This document shows positions 47,401-57,242 of a DNA stretch of 64,000 bases, in pieces. The stretch is from Dinoroseobacter sp049801095 (GTDB taxonomy: Bacteria > Pseudomonadota > Alphaproteobacteria > Rhodobacterales > Rhodobacteraceae): positions 6,136 through 70,135 of the forward strand of contig NZ_JBNAGH010000013.1 in assembly GCF_049801095.1 (NCBI RefSeq). The letters are read 5' to 3'. A model generated the notes under the pieces. It worked only from the letters and a program-made list of their open reading frames with translations. It was not told the origin of the DNA and ran no database searches. The position numbers and the translations under genes were made by a program. Numbering within the stretch: the first letter of the stretch is position 1; each line of letters begins with the position of its first letter.

Positions 47401-49771
47401 CGGGCTGAGATACGCAAAGCCCAGTCCGGCGGTCATTGAAACCGGCGGCAAAGGCCTGGCGCGCGAGAGCCATCTCGCCGAGCACCTACCGTTCATCGCA
47501 TTCGCCAAACCCGATGTCATGGTCTTGCGGGAGGGCGATCTGATGGCCACGCTCCGTCTCGAAGGACTTGCGGCACTGACAACTCCGGACGCCGATCTCG
47601 ATGCCATGAAGCGCGCGGTCGCGGCGGTCATCGCGCAAACGGGCAACCTCTACGGCTTCTATGTCCACCGCGTGTTTATCCCGCAGAACCTCTTGTTGCC
47701 TCATGTACAAGGTGACGGCTTTGCCGCTGAGATCGACCGCCGCTGGCAGGCTCACATCGCACAACTGGCTCCCACGAAACCACAACTCTATCTGAGCATC
47801 TTGCGCCGTCCGGAGATCGGCGCGCGGGTGCCACTGCTCAGCGCCTTTGCCAAGCGAACATGGATGAAGGACCGCGCAGCGCGCGCGCGCGAACTCGATG
47901 AAGTGGCCGGATTTTTCGAGACGGCCCTCGGATCTGCGAAACCCAAACGCCTCGACAATTCGTCTGGCGAGTGGCTCGGTTTTCTCGCCACGCTGCTCAC
48001 TGGCCAATACACCCCGATTGCACCGCCGAACGCCCACTTGCCCCTGGCTTTCACGCTTGGGTCCTGCCGAGCGACTTTCGACGGCGATACGACCCGGATC
48101 ACATGTGGCGCGACAGGAGAGACACGATTTGGGGCCCTCTTCAGCATCAAGAGCTATCCTGCGGTTACGGACGTCTCTCTATTTGACGGTCTCGACCTCC
48201 CGCTTGATGTCGTGCTGACCAATTCCTTTACCCCGATCCCCACGAACATCATGGCGGAACGGATTCAACGGATCGTTCGGCAGATGCGCGCCGCCGATGA
48301 CGCGGCAGTCTCTTTGCGGGATCAACTCATGGAAGCGGCCGATGATCAGGAAGCCGGGCGCATTGCGTTCGGTGATCACCACTTGTCCGTCGCGGTCTAT
48401 GCGCCCGATCAACCTACGCTCGAACAGGCCGCAGCTGAAATCAAACGTCTGGGTCAGGAAATCATGGCCGTGATCGTGCGAGAGCGTATGGCTCTCAAGG
48501 CGACCTATTTCGCGCAGGCTCCCGGTAATTACGGCTACCGTGCCCGAAAGACGCCGATCTCCACGATCAACTTCGCGGATTTCTCGGCGCTGCATGGCTG
48601 TGTCGAGGGACGTTCGGATTGCGAGACACCATGGGGATCGCCCGTCGCGGTCTTCCCGACGACAGGCTCCTCTGCCTACGGCTTCAACTTCCACGAGCCC
48701 GGATCGCCCGAGCGTGAACCGACCGTTGGTCATACGCTTGTTCTTGGCCGCACGGGCAGTGGCAAGACTCTGACAACCGCCTTCCTCGCCGCCCAAGCAC
48801 AACGGGTCGGCGCGCGGCTGTTTTTCTTCGACAAGGATCGCGGGCTCGAGATGGCGGTGCGCGCCCTGGGCGGTCACTACAATACGATCCTTGCCGGCAT
48901 CCCGACGGGCCTCAACCCGCTGCAGACTGAGACGGATGAACGCGGACGGGCCTGGCTATCGGACTGGCTGGCGACGCTTCTGGCGCGGGCGGGCGATCTG
49001 TCCGGGGAACAGTCTCGGCACATTCAGAGCGCTGTGTCCCAGAACGCGGACGCAGGCCCATCGCTGCAACGGTTTGTCTCATTCCAGACCCTGTTTCAAT
49101 CGCTCGACGATGATGGCGAGTTGCAGGTGCGGGTTGGGGAATGGGCACCGGGAGGCCGTTATGGCTGGGTCTTCGATGTGCCTCAGGACAACGATGCCCT
49201 GCAACTGGACGGCGACATTGTCGGCTTCGACATGACCGAGATCCTCGACATGTCGACCGAACGTATGGCTGTCTTGTCCTACATCCTGCGCCGGATCGAG
49301 CGGATCGTGGAAGATCGCCGACCGACAGTGATTGTTCTGGATGAAGCCTGGAAGCTTCTCGACGATCCTTATTTCGCGGCGAGGCTCGAGAACTGGCTCG
49401 TCACCCTCCGCAAGATGAACTGCATCGTCGTGATGATGACGCAATATCCAAGTCAATTGCGAGAGGCTCGGGTCGGCAAGACCATCATCGAGACGGTGCC
49501 GACGCAAATCCTGTTCCCCAACGAGCGGGCGACCCCCTCCGACTACGACTTCCTACGCGTGAACGAAAAGGAAGCCGAACTGCTGACAAGACCCACGGCA
49601 GGTCAGCGCATCGCACTGGTGCGATCGGCGGGCGACAGCGTCTTTCTCGATGCTGACCTCTCCGCGCTTGGTCCGCTTCTCACCGTTTTGGGTGGCGGAC
49701 GATCCGCTGAGGCCCAGCTCGGCAACGACTGGCGGAGTTCCCCCGATTTCTGGAGGCAGCTATGCGATTAG
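47390..49771 (+). CDS. virB4: VirB4 ATPase
   Basis: The 793-residue ATPase has an N-terminal CagE/TrbE/VirB domain, Walker A LVLGRTGSGKT near residue 455 and Walker B TVIVLDEAWKLL. The conserved C-terminal block runs QYPSQLREARVGKTIIE. It energises pilus and channel assembly. The start at 47390 is chosen inside the end of virB3 because MALDGLRYAKPS is a normal family start; the open frame continues upstream within virB3. Confidence 0.94.
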   Translation: MALDGLRYAKPSPAVIETGGKGLARESHLAEHLPFIAFAKPDVMVLREGDLMATLRLEGLAALTTPDADLDAMKRAVAAVIAQTGNLYGFYVHRVFIPQNLLLPHVQGDGFAAEIDRRWQAHIAQLAPTKPQLYLSILRRPEIGARVPLLSAFAKRTWMKDRAARARELDEVAGFFETALGSAKPKRLDNSSGEWLGFLATLLTGQYTPIAPPNAHLPLAFTLGSCRATFDGDTTRITCGATGETRFGALFSIKSYPAVTDVSLFDGLDLPLDVVLTNSFTPIPTNIMAERIQRIVRQMRAADDAAVSLRDQLMEAADDQEAGRIAFGDHHLSVAVYAPDQPTLEQAAAEIKRLGQEIMAVIVRERMALKATYFAQAPGNYGYRARKTPISTINFADFSALHGCVEGRSDCETPWGSPVAVFPTTGSSAYGFNFHEPGSPEREPTVGHTLVLGRTGSGKTLTTAFLAAQAQRVGARLFFFDKDRGLEMAVRALGGHYNTILAGIPTGLNPLQTETDERGRAWLSDWLATLLARAGDLSGEQSRHIQSAVSQNADAGPSLQRFVSFQTLFQSLDDDGELQVRVGEWAPGGRYGWVFDVPQDNDALQLDGDIVGFDMTEILDMSTERMAVLSYILRRIERIVEDRRPTVIVLDEAWKLLDDPYFAARLENWLVTLRKMNCIVVMMTQYPSQLREARVGKTIIETVPTQILFPNERATPSDYDFLRVNEKEAELLTRPTAGQRIALVRSAGDSVFLDADLSALGPLLTVLGGGRSAEAQLGNDWRSSPDFWRQLCD

Positions 49772-49947
49772 CACTGATCGTTCTGGCCACCATACTCACC
49801 GCCTGTGAACGCTACACGGATGCCACCTCGCCGTGCTTCGGACGCGACGGCGCGCCCGACGTGAGCCGGGCCAGCACAGAGGTTCTCTCCTTTGCAGCGC
49901 AAGGCACCGAGGATTGTGACTTCGAAGAGATCGGGCGCAGCCCATGA
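49762..49947 (+). CDS. Small VirB7-like lipoprotein
   Basis: A 61-residue protein with a lipobox (LIVLATILTAC, lipid Cys at 15) and a short mature part with two further Cys. Size, signal and position after virB4 suggest the outer-membrane lipoprotein of the core complex, although sequence similarity to VirB7 cannot be judged by eye. It overlaps both neighbours. Confidence 0.65.
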   Translation: MRLALIVLATILTACERYTDATSPCFGRDGAPDVSRASTEVLSFAAQGTEDCDFEEIGRSP

Positions 49948-51050
49948 AACCTGCGGTCTCTCTCATTGCCATTCTGGTCTGCTCGACGCCCCTCGCCCAC
50001 GCGCAAGGGGTGCCGACGCAAGACAACGCAGGGCTGGGACAGCTTTTCACCATGCTCTCAAAACTGGGAGACGACATGGAGGCGCAGCGCGACCAACTGA
50101 ACACGGGAGAAACGCTCTCCTCGGTTCAATCCGATCAGCTTCGGGTGCTGGAGGCGATGTCAGAGGCACTCACCGGCCCTGGGCTCGACATCCGCGCGCT
50201 GGAAGGAAACGCGGACTTCCCCGCAGGCGATGTCTACCCTGTTGCTCACAATCATCCCATGGACAGCCGACTCTTCGGTGAGGGGCGCGAGACCATCGAG
50301 ATGATGATTGTGCGGGTGGCCGAAGAATATGCCGGAGCAGCGGGTGTGCGGCGGGCCGGCCTTTCCGCCACCCAGTGGCGCTGCCTCTTCCAGGCGCTGA
50401 TCAAACAGGAAAGCCGGTTCAGCGTCACCGCGCAAAGTCCCGTGGGCGCCTATGGTTTGACACAGCTCATGCCGGGAACCGCCTCCGATTTGGGTGTCGA
50501 CCGCTACGACGTGATGGACAACCTCCGCGGCGGCGCGCGGTACATCACGACGCAACTGAACACCTTCGGAAACATCCCGCATGCACTTGCCGCCTACAAC
50601 GCCGGACCGGGCCGGGTCCATGAATATGGCGGCGTGCCACCCTTCGCCGAAACTCAGGGCTACGTCCGGAATATCTCGCGCTTCTACAACGAATACCTCG
50701 CCGTTGTCGGTGGGGCGGATGCGCTTGGCACGCTTTCGCCGTCGGACATGACGCTCGCGGAATACAGCAGCATTTCAGAAGCCAGTGTTTACTACGCAGC
50801 TGACAGCCACGCCACGACCGAGCAAGTCATCAATCGGCTCGCCGCGATCATCCGGCAGATCGACGAGACGCCGGATATCAAGCGCGCGCTCGAGCTCAAC
50901 ACCTACGCCAAGGCCGAAATCGGCCGCATCCTCAACCTTCGCGTTCGTCTGATGGCTGCCAACCGTCAGCGTGAGGCAGCCCATGGTCAACATCTGGCCG
51001 CGGACCGGCTCACTGAGCGCGACTTCATGCGCATGGGAGTAATCCGATGA
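49944..51050 (+). CDS. VirB5-like protein with an inserted transglycosylase domain
   Basis: The 368-residue protein has a signal peptide and the mature start AQGVPTQDNAGLGQLFTML, which parallels AQGVPTFDNSNLRQLVLQL of the next gene (VirB5). From about 140 to 250 lies a full SLT domain (E156 in IKQESRFS, GAYGLTQLMPGTA, AYNAGPGRV). The end (IRQIDETPDIKRALELNTYAKAEIGRIL) parallels the VirB5 end (LIDDQSGLKAAVDLNTRVTAELGIIL). So a transglycosylase appears to be nested inside a VirB5 scaffold. It is the second SLT protein of the locus. Confidence 0.82.
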   Translation: MKPAVSLIAILVCSTPLAHAQGVPTQDNAGLGQLFTMLSKLGDDMEAQRDQLNTGETLSSVQSDQLRVLEAMSEALTGPGLDIRALEGNADFPAGDVYPVAHNHPMDSRLFGEGRETIEMMIVRVAEEYAGAAGVRRAGLSATQWRCLFQALIKQESRFSVTAQSPVGAYGLTQLMPGTASDLGVDRYDVMDNLRGGARYITTQLNTFGNIPHALAAYNAGPGRVHEYGGVPPFAETQGYVRNISRFYNEYLAVVGGADALGTLSPSDMTLAEYSSISEASVYYAADSHATTEQVINRLAAIIRQIDETPDIKRALELNTYAKAEIGRILNLRVRLMAANRQREAAHGQHLAADRLTERDFMRMGVIR

Positions 51051-51820
51051 AAGGAAAGACCTTCGGCACCGCCTTCGCCACCCTTCTCGCTGTCACGCCC
51101 GCAGATCAAGCCGACGCCCAGGGTGTCCCGACATTTGATAATTCCAACCTGCGCCAATTGGTCCTGCAGCTCGAGCACATGGCGGAGGATCTCAATGTCC
51201 AGTTGCAACAGCTTGCGACGATGCGGCAGGAGTTGGAAACGCAGTTGAGCCAGCTTCTGAACCTTGAAGGTCAACTGGCGTCTCTCATCGATGGCAATGA
51301 ATTGGGCCAACTCTTTGCGACCGTCGAGGAGTTTGAACGAGTCCGTGGCAAGCTGACAGCACCTTTGGCGACAGCTGAAGCCATTTCGAGCGGTGACTTC
51401 CTGAGCGGATTCCGACCGGGCGCAGAACTGGACGCCGCCGTTGAACGCGTTCTGTCGGGAAGCGGGTTCACGCAAGAGCGTCTGACATCCTTGGCGACCA
51501 GCGAGGAACCCGCAGACAATCGGATCGCGACGCAAGCCGGGTCCAGCGCGATGTTGTCCGTTGCCGCTCAGGAAAGTCATGCCGAGGCTGGAGACAGCCT
51601 GGGCCGTCTGGAGACCATGGTGGGATTGATCGATGACCAAAGCGGTCTGAAGGCCGCGGTCGATCTCAACACGCGCGTGACCGCTGAGCTCGGCATCATT
51701 CTCACGCAGATCTGGCGTCTCGAGGCAGCCGCTGGCGTCAATGGCGGGCAGTTGGGTGTCGTTGATGCTGCGACCCTCGCCGAAGAGCGAAAATTCCGCT
51801 CTATGGAGGTGCCGAAATGA
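51047..51820 (+). CDS. virB5: VirB5 pilus-tip protein
   Basis: A 257-residue secreted helical protein with signal peptide, mature start AQGVPTFDNSNL, a coiled coil (QLQQLATMRQELETQLSQLLNLEGQLASL) and the conserved C-terminal helix with DLNTRVTAELG. It belongs to the VirB5/TrbJ group of minor pilus components that contact recipients. ATGA overlaps tie it to its neighbours. Confidence 0.85.
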   Translation: MKGKTFGTAFATLLAVTPADQADAQGVPTFDNSNLRQLVLQLEHMAEDLNVQLQQLATMRQELETQLSQLLNLEGQLASLIDGNELGQLFATVEEFERVRGKLTAPLATAEAISSGDFLSGFRPGAELDAAVERVLSGSGFTQERLTSLATSEEPADNRIATQAGSSAMLSVAAQESHAEAGDSLGRLETMVGLIDDQSGLKAAVDLNTRVTAELGIILTQIWRLEAAAGVNGGQLGVVDAATLAEERKFRSMEVPK

Positions 51821-52212
51821 TCCGATTGGCCCCCATTTCCCTGACCGCGCTTGCGTTGGTTTGCATACCTCTGACGTTGAACGCTCAAACCTCTCAAGGC
51901 GGGTTTGAAACCATGGCGCAACCGACCGAAGACCAAACAGAGTGCAAGGTGCCGCGGCCGCCAAAGGACTTAGATTCGTTCGCTTATGTCAGAAATGGGT
52001 ATCGCGAAATCCTGCGCATCAATGCGTACAAGACGGCCATTCAATCAGAGGCTTGTGGATGCCCCTTCAAGGAATTTGATTGGTCACACGTGGTCCGCAT
52101 CTCCGAACAATATGTGACATCAGAAAACCCAAAACTCCCATTCGATGTAATTGAACTACGAAGCCGGGCCGATGGTCTGGAGGCGGAGTTCCTAGGCATT
52201 TGCGGAAACTGA
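51817..52212 (+). CDS. Secreted hypothetical protein of the virB operon
   Basis: A 131-residue product with a signal peptide (LTALALVCIPLTLNAQ) and four Cys in the mature part (ECKVPRPP, EACGCPFKEF, ICGN). No family recognised. It sits between virB5 and virB6 with coupled start and stop, so it is probably a species-specific component of the channel or an entry-exclusion factor (inference from position only). Confidence 0.65.
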   Translation: MIRLAPISLTALALVCIPLTLNAQTSQGGFETMAQPTEDQTECKVPRPPKDLDSFAYVRNGYREILRINAYKTAIQSEACGCPFKEFDWSHVVRISEQYVTSENPKLPFDVIELRSRADGLEAEFLGICGN

Positions 52213-53226
52213 ATGGGGATCATCACAGACATCCTTGAGCAAGTCGCTGACGCAATCGATTCCGTTGCTGAAGCCGGATTTGTGGAAGCCGCAGGGCAAG
52301 TCGGCGACGTGCTTGGTATTGGCTCCGTGCTCCTTCTCATCATTCTTGGCATCAGTGTCGTCACGCAGTTGCGCCCTATGACTTTTGGTAGCGCATTCGC
52401 ATTTGGATTGAAGATATCGTTGATCGGAATCTTTGCGCAGAGTTGGGAAAACTTTGAAGTTATCTACAGGATCGTTTCGGACGTCCCCGAGGCAATTGGA
52501 TCTCGCATTCTTGCCCTGACAGCCACCGGTGACGAAACCGGAGTCTACGAAAGCCTCGACAGCATGGTGAACCGGATCACCGCCTATGGCGATGCCATTG
52601 GAGACCGTGCGGGCTGGGTCTTTGGCGCAGTGCTCGGAGCGATCTTCTTCGTTCTGTCTGCCATCTTCGCAGCCGTCACTGCGGGGATCATCGCCTACGC
52701 GCATATCGTTTTCACACTGATGATTGTCATCGCGCCTTTCATGATCCTGACGTCACTCTTCAAGCCGACCCAATCGCTTTTCGAAGCCTGGACCCGGGCC
52801 ACCATCGGCTATGCCTTGATGCCAGTGGCCGCCGCCGGAGCCGCCGGAATCATCGTCGCCATCGCTGAGTCGATTGGCGATGCCTCCGCGGATCCGGACA
52901 ACGTCGAAACGGTCAGCCTCATCCTGCCATTCCTGGTGATCCTGCTCTTGTCAGCTGGGGTGATGGCCGCCGTCCCGTTCATTGCGTCCAACCTAACAGG
53001 GGTCATGGGCATCGCCTCGAACGCGATCGGCCTGACGGGACTGGCGCGCCGAGGTGTGGTCAATGCAGGGGAGTATGGCGCGGGTGGTGCAGGACGCATC
53101 TTGACCGGGAAAACGCCTTACGAATTACGGCGCGATGTGAGCGGTGCCGCGACGAAGAGCAACGAATTGATCCGACGCACGCCTGCTGCCGCGCTCGCGC
53201 TGACAAAATCCTTTCGCAAGACATGA
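52213..53226 (+). CDS. virB6: VirB6 polytopic channel protein
   Basis: A 337-residue VirB6/TrbL-family protein with an amphipathic start, five to six helices, a periplasmic loop (SRILALTATGDETGVYESLD) and the central hydrophobic block AHIVFTLMIVIAPFMILTSLFKPTQSLFEAW. It forms part of the inner-membrane channel. It begins directly after the preceding stop and overlaps virB8. Confidence 0.9.
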   Translation: MGIITDILEQVADAIDSVAEAGFVEAAGQVGDVLGIGSVLLLIILGISVVTQLRPMTFGSAFAFGLKISLIGIFAQSWENFEVIYRIVSDVPEAIGSRILALTATGDETGVYESLDSMVNRITAYGDAIGDRAGWVFGAVLGAIFFVLSAIFAAVTAGIIAYAHIVFTLMIVIAPFMILTSLFKPTQSLFEAWTRATIGYALMPVAAAGAAGIIVAIAESIGDASADPDNVETVSLILPFLVILLLSAGVMAAVPFIASNLTGVMGIASNAIGLTGLARRGVVNAGEYGAGGAGRILTGKTPYELRRDVSGAATKSNELIRRTPAAALALTKSFRKT

Positions 53227-53888
53227 CCCGTGCGGCGTTTGATCAGGACGCCTTCGAGGCCGACTTCATCTTTGGGCCACGAAGGCGCGAGCGCTTCGCC
53301 TATTTTGTCGCCGCCGCCGGTGTGATTGTCGGCGTGGTCGGTTTCGTGGGAGCCGTTTCCTTGTTCCCGCTCAAGACGGTCGAGACCTTCGTGGTCGTGG
53401 TCGACAAGGAAACCGGCGAAATGGACCGTGTTGCCGCTGTCGAGGCGCTCAGCCTCGATGAAAGTGACGCGATCATTCAGGCCCACCTGGTCGCCTACGT
53501 GGATGATCGCGAAACCTACGATCTGACCGACGGCGAAGAACGGATCAATTCGGTCCTGCAAAGATCTGACGAAGACGCCGCGCGCACGCTGCGCGATCTT
53601 TGGTCCTCGACCAATCCTGACTATCCGATCTCGGTCTATGGACGGGACGCGAAGATCGATGTGGTCATCCGGTCTGTGAACCAGGTCGAACCCGGGGTGG
53701 CGCAGGTGCGGTTCACGAAAACGCTTCGAAAACCCCGTGACAACAGGACCGTGACACGGCCTTACGTGGCCACCCTGCGCTACGCGTTTCGCCCGGAAAC
53801 CCGCCAGCGGTTGCAACAGGTCTGGGCCAACCCGCTCGGATTTGTCGTCACATCCTATCGTGTCGACGCCGAAACGTTGGAGAACTGA
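53223..53888 (+). CDS. virB8: VirB8 assembly factor
   Basis: The 221-residue bitopic protein has a cytoplasmic N terminus (ARRRERFAYF-type), one helix (FVAAAGVIVGVVGFVGAVSLF) and a periplasmic NTF2-like domain (VETFVVVVDKETGEMDRV, YVDDRETYD, RFTKTLRKP). It nucleates the assembly of the channel. The gene is followed without gap by virB9. Confidence 0.92.
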   Translation: MTRAAFDQDAFEADFIFGPRRRERFAYFVAAAGVIVGVVGFVGAVSLFPLKTVETFVVVVDKETGEMDRVAAVEALSLDESDAIIQAHLVAYVDDRETYDLTDGEERINSVLQRSDEDAARTLRDLWSSTNPDYPISVYGRDAKIDVVIRSVNQVEPGVAQVRFTKTLRKPRDNRTVTRPYVATLRYAFRPETRQRLQQVWANPLGFVVTSYRVDAETLEN

Positions 53889-53891
53889 GTG

Positions 53892-54623
53892 ATGATGCTG
53901 CGCACCGCCCTGCCCTGTCTGCTTTTGGCGCTGGCACCTGCCCAAGCGCTCTCGGAAGCAACGCCACAGGGTGGGCCGAAAGACATCCGCATACGCTATG
54001 CCGTCTACGACGAGCAGCAGGTATTCCGTATCGAGACAGATCTGCGCCACTCGACCACGATCCAGTTTGGCGACGGGGAACGGTTCGAGGCTGTTATCGT
54101 GGGAGACACCGAAAGCTTTCAGGTCGATCCAATCCCCGAGCTAGGCAATGTGCTGACGATTAAGCCGCACGTCCAAAATGCTTCGACCAACATGACCGTG
54201 ATCACGAACCGTCGCAGCTATGCATTCCATCTGCGAGAAGGCTCAATTCCGGGTCGAACGGGCATGTTTTTCGAAGTGCGCTTCCGCTACCCGGGCGAAG
54301 AACGCCGCGCCACACTGGCGAACACACAGGCCAAAGGGTTCGAGGCGCCGCGCAACTACAACTACAAGATCGCCGGCGACGGCGACTTTCGCCCGGCCAC
54401 GGTCTATGACGACGGTCGGTTCACGTATTTCAGTTTTCCCGAAAGCGGGCGGCAACCCGCCATCTTCAAGGCTGACAACCGCGGTCGCGAGCGCACGGTC
54501 AATTGGACCCAGAACGGCAACACCGTCCGCGTCTCCGGTGTCAACGACTTCTGGACATTGCGCCTGGGTGAAGAAGCGCTCTGCATCTACCGAGACGCCT
54601 CAGCGATCTACGTGAGCAACTGA
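53892..54623 (+). CDS. virB9: VirB9 core-complex protein
   Basis: A 243-residue secreted beta-rich protein of the VirB9/CagX/TrbG family: signal peptide (LPCLLLALAPAQALS), N-terminal domain (RIRYAVYDEQQVFRI, GDGERFEAV) and C-terminal domain (NYNYKIAGDGDFRPATVYDDGRFTYF, VNDFWTLRLGEEALCIY). With VirB7 and VirB10 it makes the outer-membrane core. GTG 53889, ATG 53892 and ATG 53895 are all possible starts. Confidence 0.92.
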   Translation: MMLRTALPCLLLALAPAQALSEATPQGGPKDIRIRYAVYDEQQVFRIETDLRHSTTIQFGDGERFEAVIVGDTESFQVDPIPELGNVLTIKPHVQNASTNMTVITNRRSYAFHLREGSIPGRTGMFFEVRFRYPGEERRATLANTQAKGFEAPRNYNYKIAGDGDFRPATVYDDGRFTYFSFPESGRQPAIFKADNRGRERTVNWTQNGNTVRVSGVNDFWTLRLGEEALCIYRDASAIYVSN

Positions 54624-54626
54624 ACC

Positions 54627-56048
54627 ATGTCAGATGATCCAAACCTGAAGAACCGGCTGGAGACGTTCAGCAATACAAAACGCTCCAAATCCAGATCAGG
54701 ATTTGGCGTTACTGCGCTGGCGCTCGCTCTCGGCCTCGGCGGTGCGGGCGTTGCGTATTTCCTGGCGGCTGACTGGCAGGCGGACTCGGACCAACTGCAG
54801 ACTTCCGATGTCGAACCGTTTCAGAATGACGGTCTTTCAAATGGAGGACGGCTGGAATTCCCCGCCGTTGAGGCGGATCAACGCGTGAACGATGCCCTGA
54901 TCGCTGTGGAAGAAGCCCTTGAGGTCCCCGAGCCGATCCCGCCCGCAGCTGAACCAAGCGCAGATATCCTCGCCGAACTGGCTGAGCTTCGCGAGGCACT
55001 CGCCGCTACTCAGTTAGAGCGGAACGCCGAGATTCAGTCAGCGGTCACTGAACTACGCGATGCCTTTGCAGATCAAGCGCAAGCCCTCGAAGCAGCCGTT
55101 GCGGAGCGAGACGAAAAACTCGCGGCCCTGGAACGCGAGAGCGAGACCCGGCTGAACTCTCTTCAAAGCCTTTTGGAGGCGGAGCGCGCGCAGCGCGAAG
55201 CCCTTGAAGCAGAACGCGCAAATGACGCCCTGATCCGCGACCAACAGCTTCTCGAGGAACGTCGCAGACAGGAAGAGGAACAAAAGCGCCGCGAGGCTGA
55301 ACAGCTGGCGGCACAACTATTGAGGGCTCAGATCCAGTCTCCTGCCGTGGTCTATTCGACAGGATCATCGGTCTCGGCACCAAACGCCAGCGGCCTGCAG
55401 AACGGCACACCAGGCGCAGACCTCCAGCTGAATGAAAACGAAGCCTATCTCAGAGGTGCTGCGCGACCGCTTGAAATCGATGAGGCGGCTCGAATGGAGC
55501 GACCTGAACGCACTCTCGCGCAAGGGTCCGTCATACAGGCGGCACTGCAAACCGCCATCAATAGTGATCTGCCTGGCAACGTTGTCGCGGTTGTCGCGGA
55601 ACCAGTCTACGCATTCACCGGCAATGCCATACTGATCCCGCGAGGCTCGCGGTTGTTTGGGCAATATCGATCTGGCGTGGAAGTAAACCAAAAACGCATC
55701 CTGATTTTATGGTCGCGCGTTCTCACGCCGGACGGTACATCCATGCAGATCGCCTCTGTCGGAGGTGATCAACTCGGACGCTCCGGTCTGACCGGATTGG
55801 TGGATACAAAGTTCGACGAACGCTTTGGAGGAGCTGCTCTGATATCGATCATCGGCGCCGCGCCCGCCGTTGCCGCCAATTCCACGGAAGACGAAGTGAC
55901 CCGCGAGGTTCTGGAGGAGGTCGGCAATGACCTCGAAGACGCGACAAGTTCGGTGATCGCAGATCAGGTCTCGATCTCGCCAACCATCTACGTCGATCAA
56001 GGAGCCATGGTAACTGTACTGGTCGATAGGGACATCGTGGTCTATTGA
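54627..56048 (+). CDS. virB10: VirB10 core-complex protein
   Basis: The 473-residue protein has a cytoplasmic N terminus, a single helix (GVTALALALGLGGAGVAYFLA) and a long periplasmic coiled-coil rich in Glu/Ala/Arg (about 85-230). The TrbI/VirB10 beta-barrel domain carries YLRGAARPLEIDEA, GSVIQAALQTAINSDLPG, IPRGSRLFGQYRSG and VDTKFDERFGGA. It spans both membranes and senses ATPase energy. The stop overlaps virB11. Confidence 0.93.
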   Translation: MSDDPNLKNRLETFSNTKRSKSRSGFGVTALALALGLGGAGVAYFLAADWQADSDQLQTSDVEPFQNDGLSNGGRLEFPAVEADQRVNDALIAVEEALEVPEPIPPAAEPSADILAELAELREALAATQLERNAEIQSAVTELRDAFADQAQALEAAVAERDEKLAALERESETRLNSLQSLLEAERAQREALEAERANDALIRDQQLLEERRRQEEEQKRREAEQLAAQLLRAQIQSPAVVYSTGSSVSAPNASGLQNGTPGADLQLNENEAYLRGAARPLEIDEAARMERPERTLAQGSVIQAALQTAINSDLPGNVVAVVAEPVYAFTGNAILIPRGSRLFGQYRSGVEVNQKRILILWSRVLTPDGTSMQIASVGGDQLGRSGLTGLVDTKFDERFGGAALISIIGAAPAVAANSTEDEVTREVLEEVGNDLEDATSSVIADQVSISPTIYVDQGAMVTVLVDRDIVVY

Positions 56049-57031
56049 ATGAAGCGTCCCTCCCTTCCTCGTATCTTGAGCAATACCTAGAACCTTATCG
56101 CGACTTGATCCTGCGGGACGACATCATTGAGTTGGCGATCAACCCGGATGGCCATGTGTGGATCGAACGCCAAGGTGCCCACGCGATGGAGAGAATTGAC
56201 CGCACCGTCGAGGCGGCGGTAGCAGCAAATCTGGCTGCCACATTGGTTGGTGATGCGCGAGCGCGAGTATCGCAGAAGTCGCCGTTGGTATCAGGTAAAA
56301 TCGATTACCTTAAGCGCCCGCTGCGCATCCAAGTTGTCGTGCCACCCGCGGTAGAACATGGCGCAGCGATCTCCATTCGGCTGTTTGGCGTTGGCGGTCA
56401 TAAAACCTTCCATCCCGAGTATCTGTTCGGGAAGCCGGTCTCCCTCGATGACCGGCGGCAATCGAAACTCGCAGAAGTCGAGGAAATCGCGAAAAGCGAC
56501 CTCCCCAGAGCCTTGTCTTCGCTCGTCCGTCATCGTTTGAATCTTTTGATCAGCGGTGGGACGTCCACCGGCAAAACCACATTCGCACGGCATCTGCTGA
56601 AGTCGGTTCCGGACGACGAAAGGCTCATTACTATAGAAGACGCTTTCGAGCTGTTCCCTCGTCAGCCAAACACTGTCTGTCTGCTGGCTGAGCGTGTTTC
56701 GACATCTCAACGGTCAACAAATGCCCTGCTACAGGCGAGCTTGCGCATGCGCCCGGATCGCATCGTGGTGGGCGAGTTGCGCGGTGCTGAAGCGCTGACA
56801 TATCTGGAAGCCGTAAACACAGGTCACGGCGGATCGGTGACGACAATTCACGCTGAAACCGCTGAGCTTGCGATAGACCGTTTGGCGATCATGGTCTTGC
56901 AAGCTGGGACACCTTTGACCTTCGCCGAGGTCCAGAGCTACATCCGTCGGTCAATTGATGTCATTGTTCAGCTGGGACGCAACAGCGGTAAACGCGGTGT
57001 CTCGGAGGTCTTGATTGTAAGGACACTCTGA
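56045..57031 (+). CDS. virB11: VirB11 hexameric ATPase
   Basis: A 328-residue AAA-like ATPase: Walker A GGTSTGKTT at 171-179, Asp box ITIEDAFEL, Walker B/His box VVGELRGAEALTYLEA and GHGGSVTTIHAETAE. It powers substrate transfer and pilus formation. The only in-frame start near the virB10 stop is TTG at 56045, overlapping by four bases; the adjacent ATG at 56049 is out of frame. It is the last gene of the operon. Confidence 0.93.
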   Translation: MNEASLPSSYLEQYLEPYRDLILRDDIIELAINPDGHVWIERQGAHAMERIDRTVEAAVAANLAATLVGDARARVSQKSPLVSGKIDYLKRPLRIQVVVPPAVEHGAAISIRLFGVGGHKTFHPEYLFGKPVSLDDRRQSKLAEVEEIAKSDLPRALSSLVRHRLNLLISGGTSTGKTTFARHLLKSVPDDERLITIEDAFELFPRQPNTVCLLAERVSTSQRSTNALLQASLRMRPDRIVVGELRGAEALTYLEAVNTGHGGSVTTIHAETAELAIDRLAIMVLQAGTPLTFAEVQSYIRRSIDVIVQLGRNSGKRGVSEVLIVRTL

Positions 57032-57242
57032 CGGCCCAAACCTGCCATTGACCACCAACTTCAACGCTGCGTTGCAGCTTCCCCGAAGCGGACATTGATC
57101 GATGGCGCGGCATTTTCGTGGGACTGATGACTATTATGCGGGACTCTTCGTACCTTAACACGCGGGCTTTGAATGTAGGCTTTGAGAACCTTAGGCCAAG
57201 CTGGGTTTTCATGCGGGTACTGCTTCTGAAGGAATACTAATA

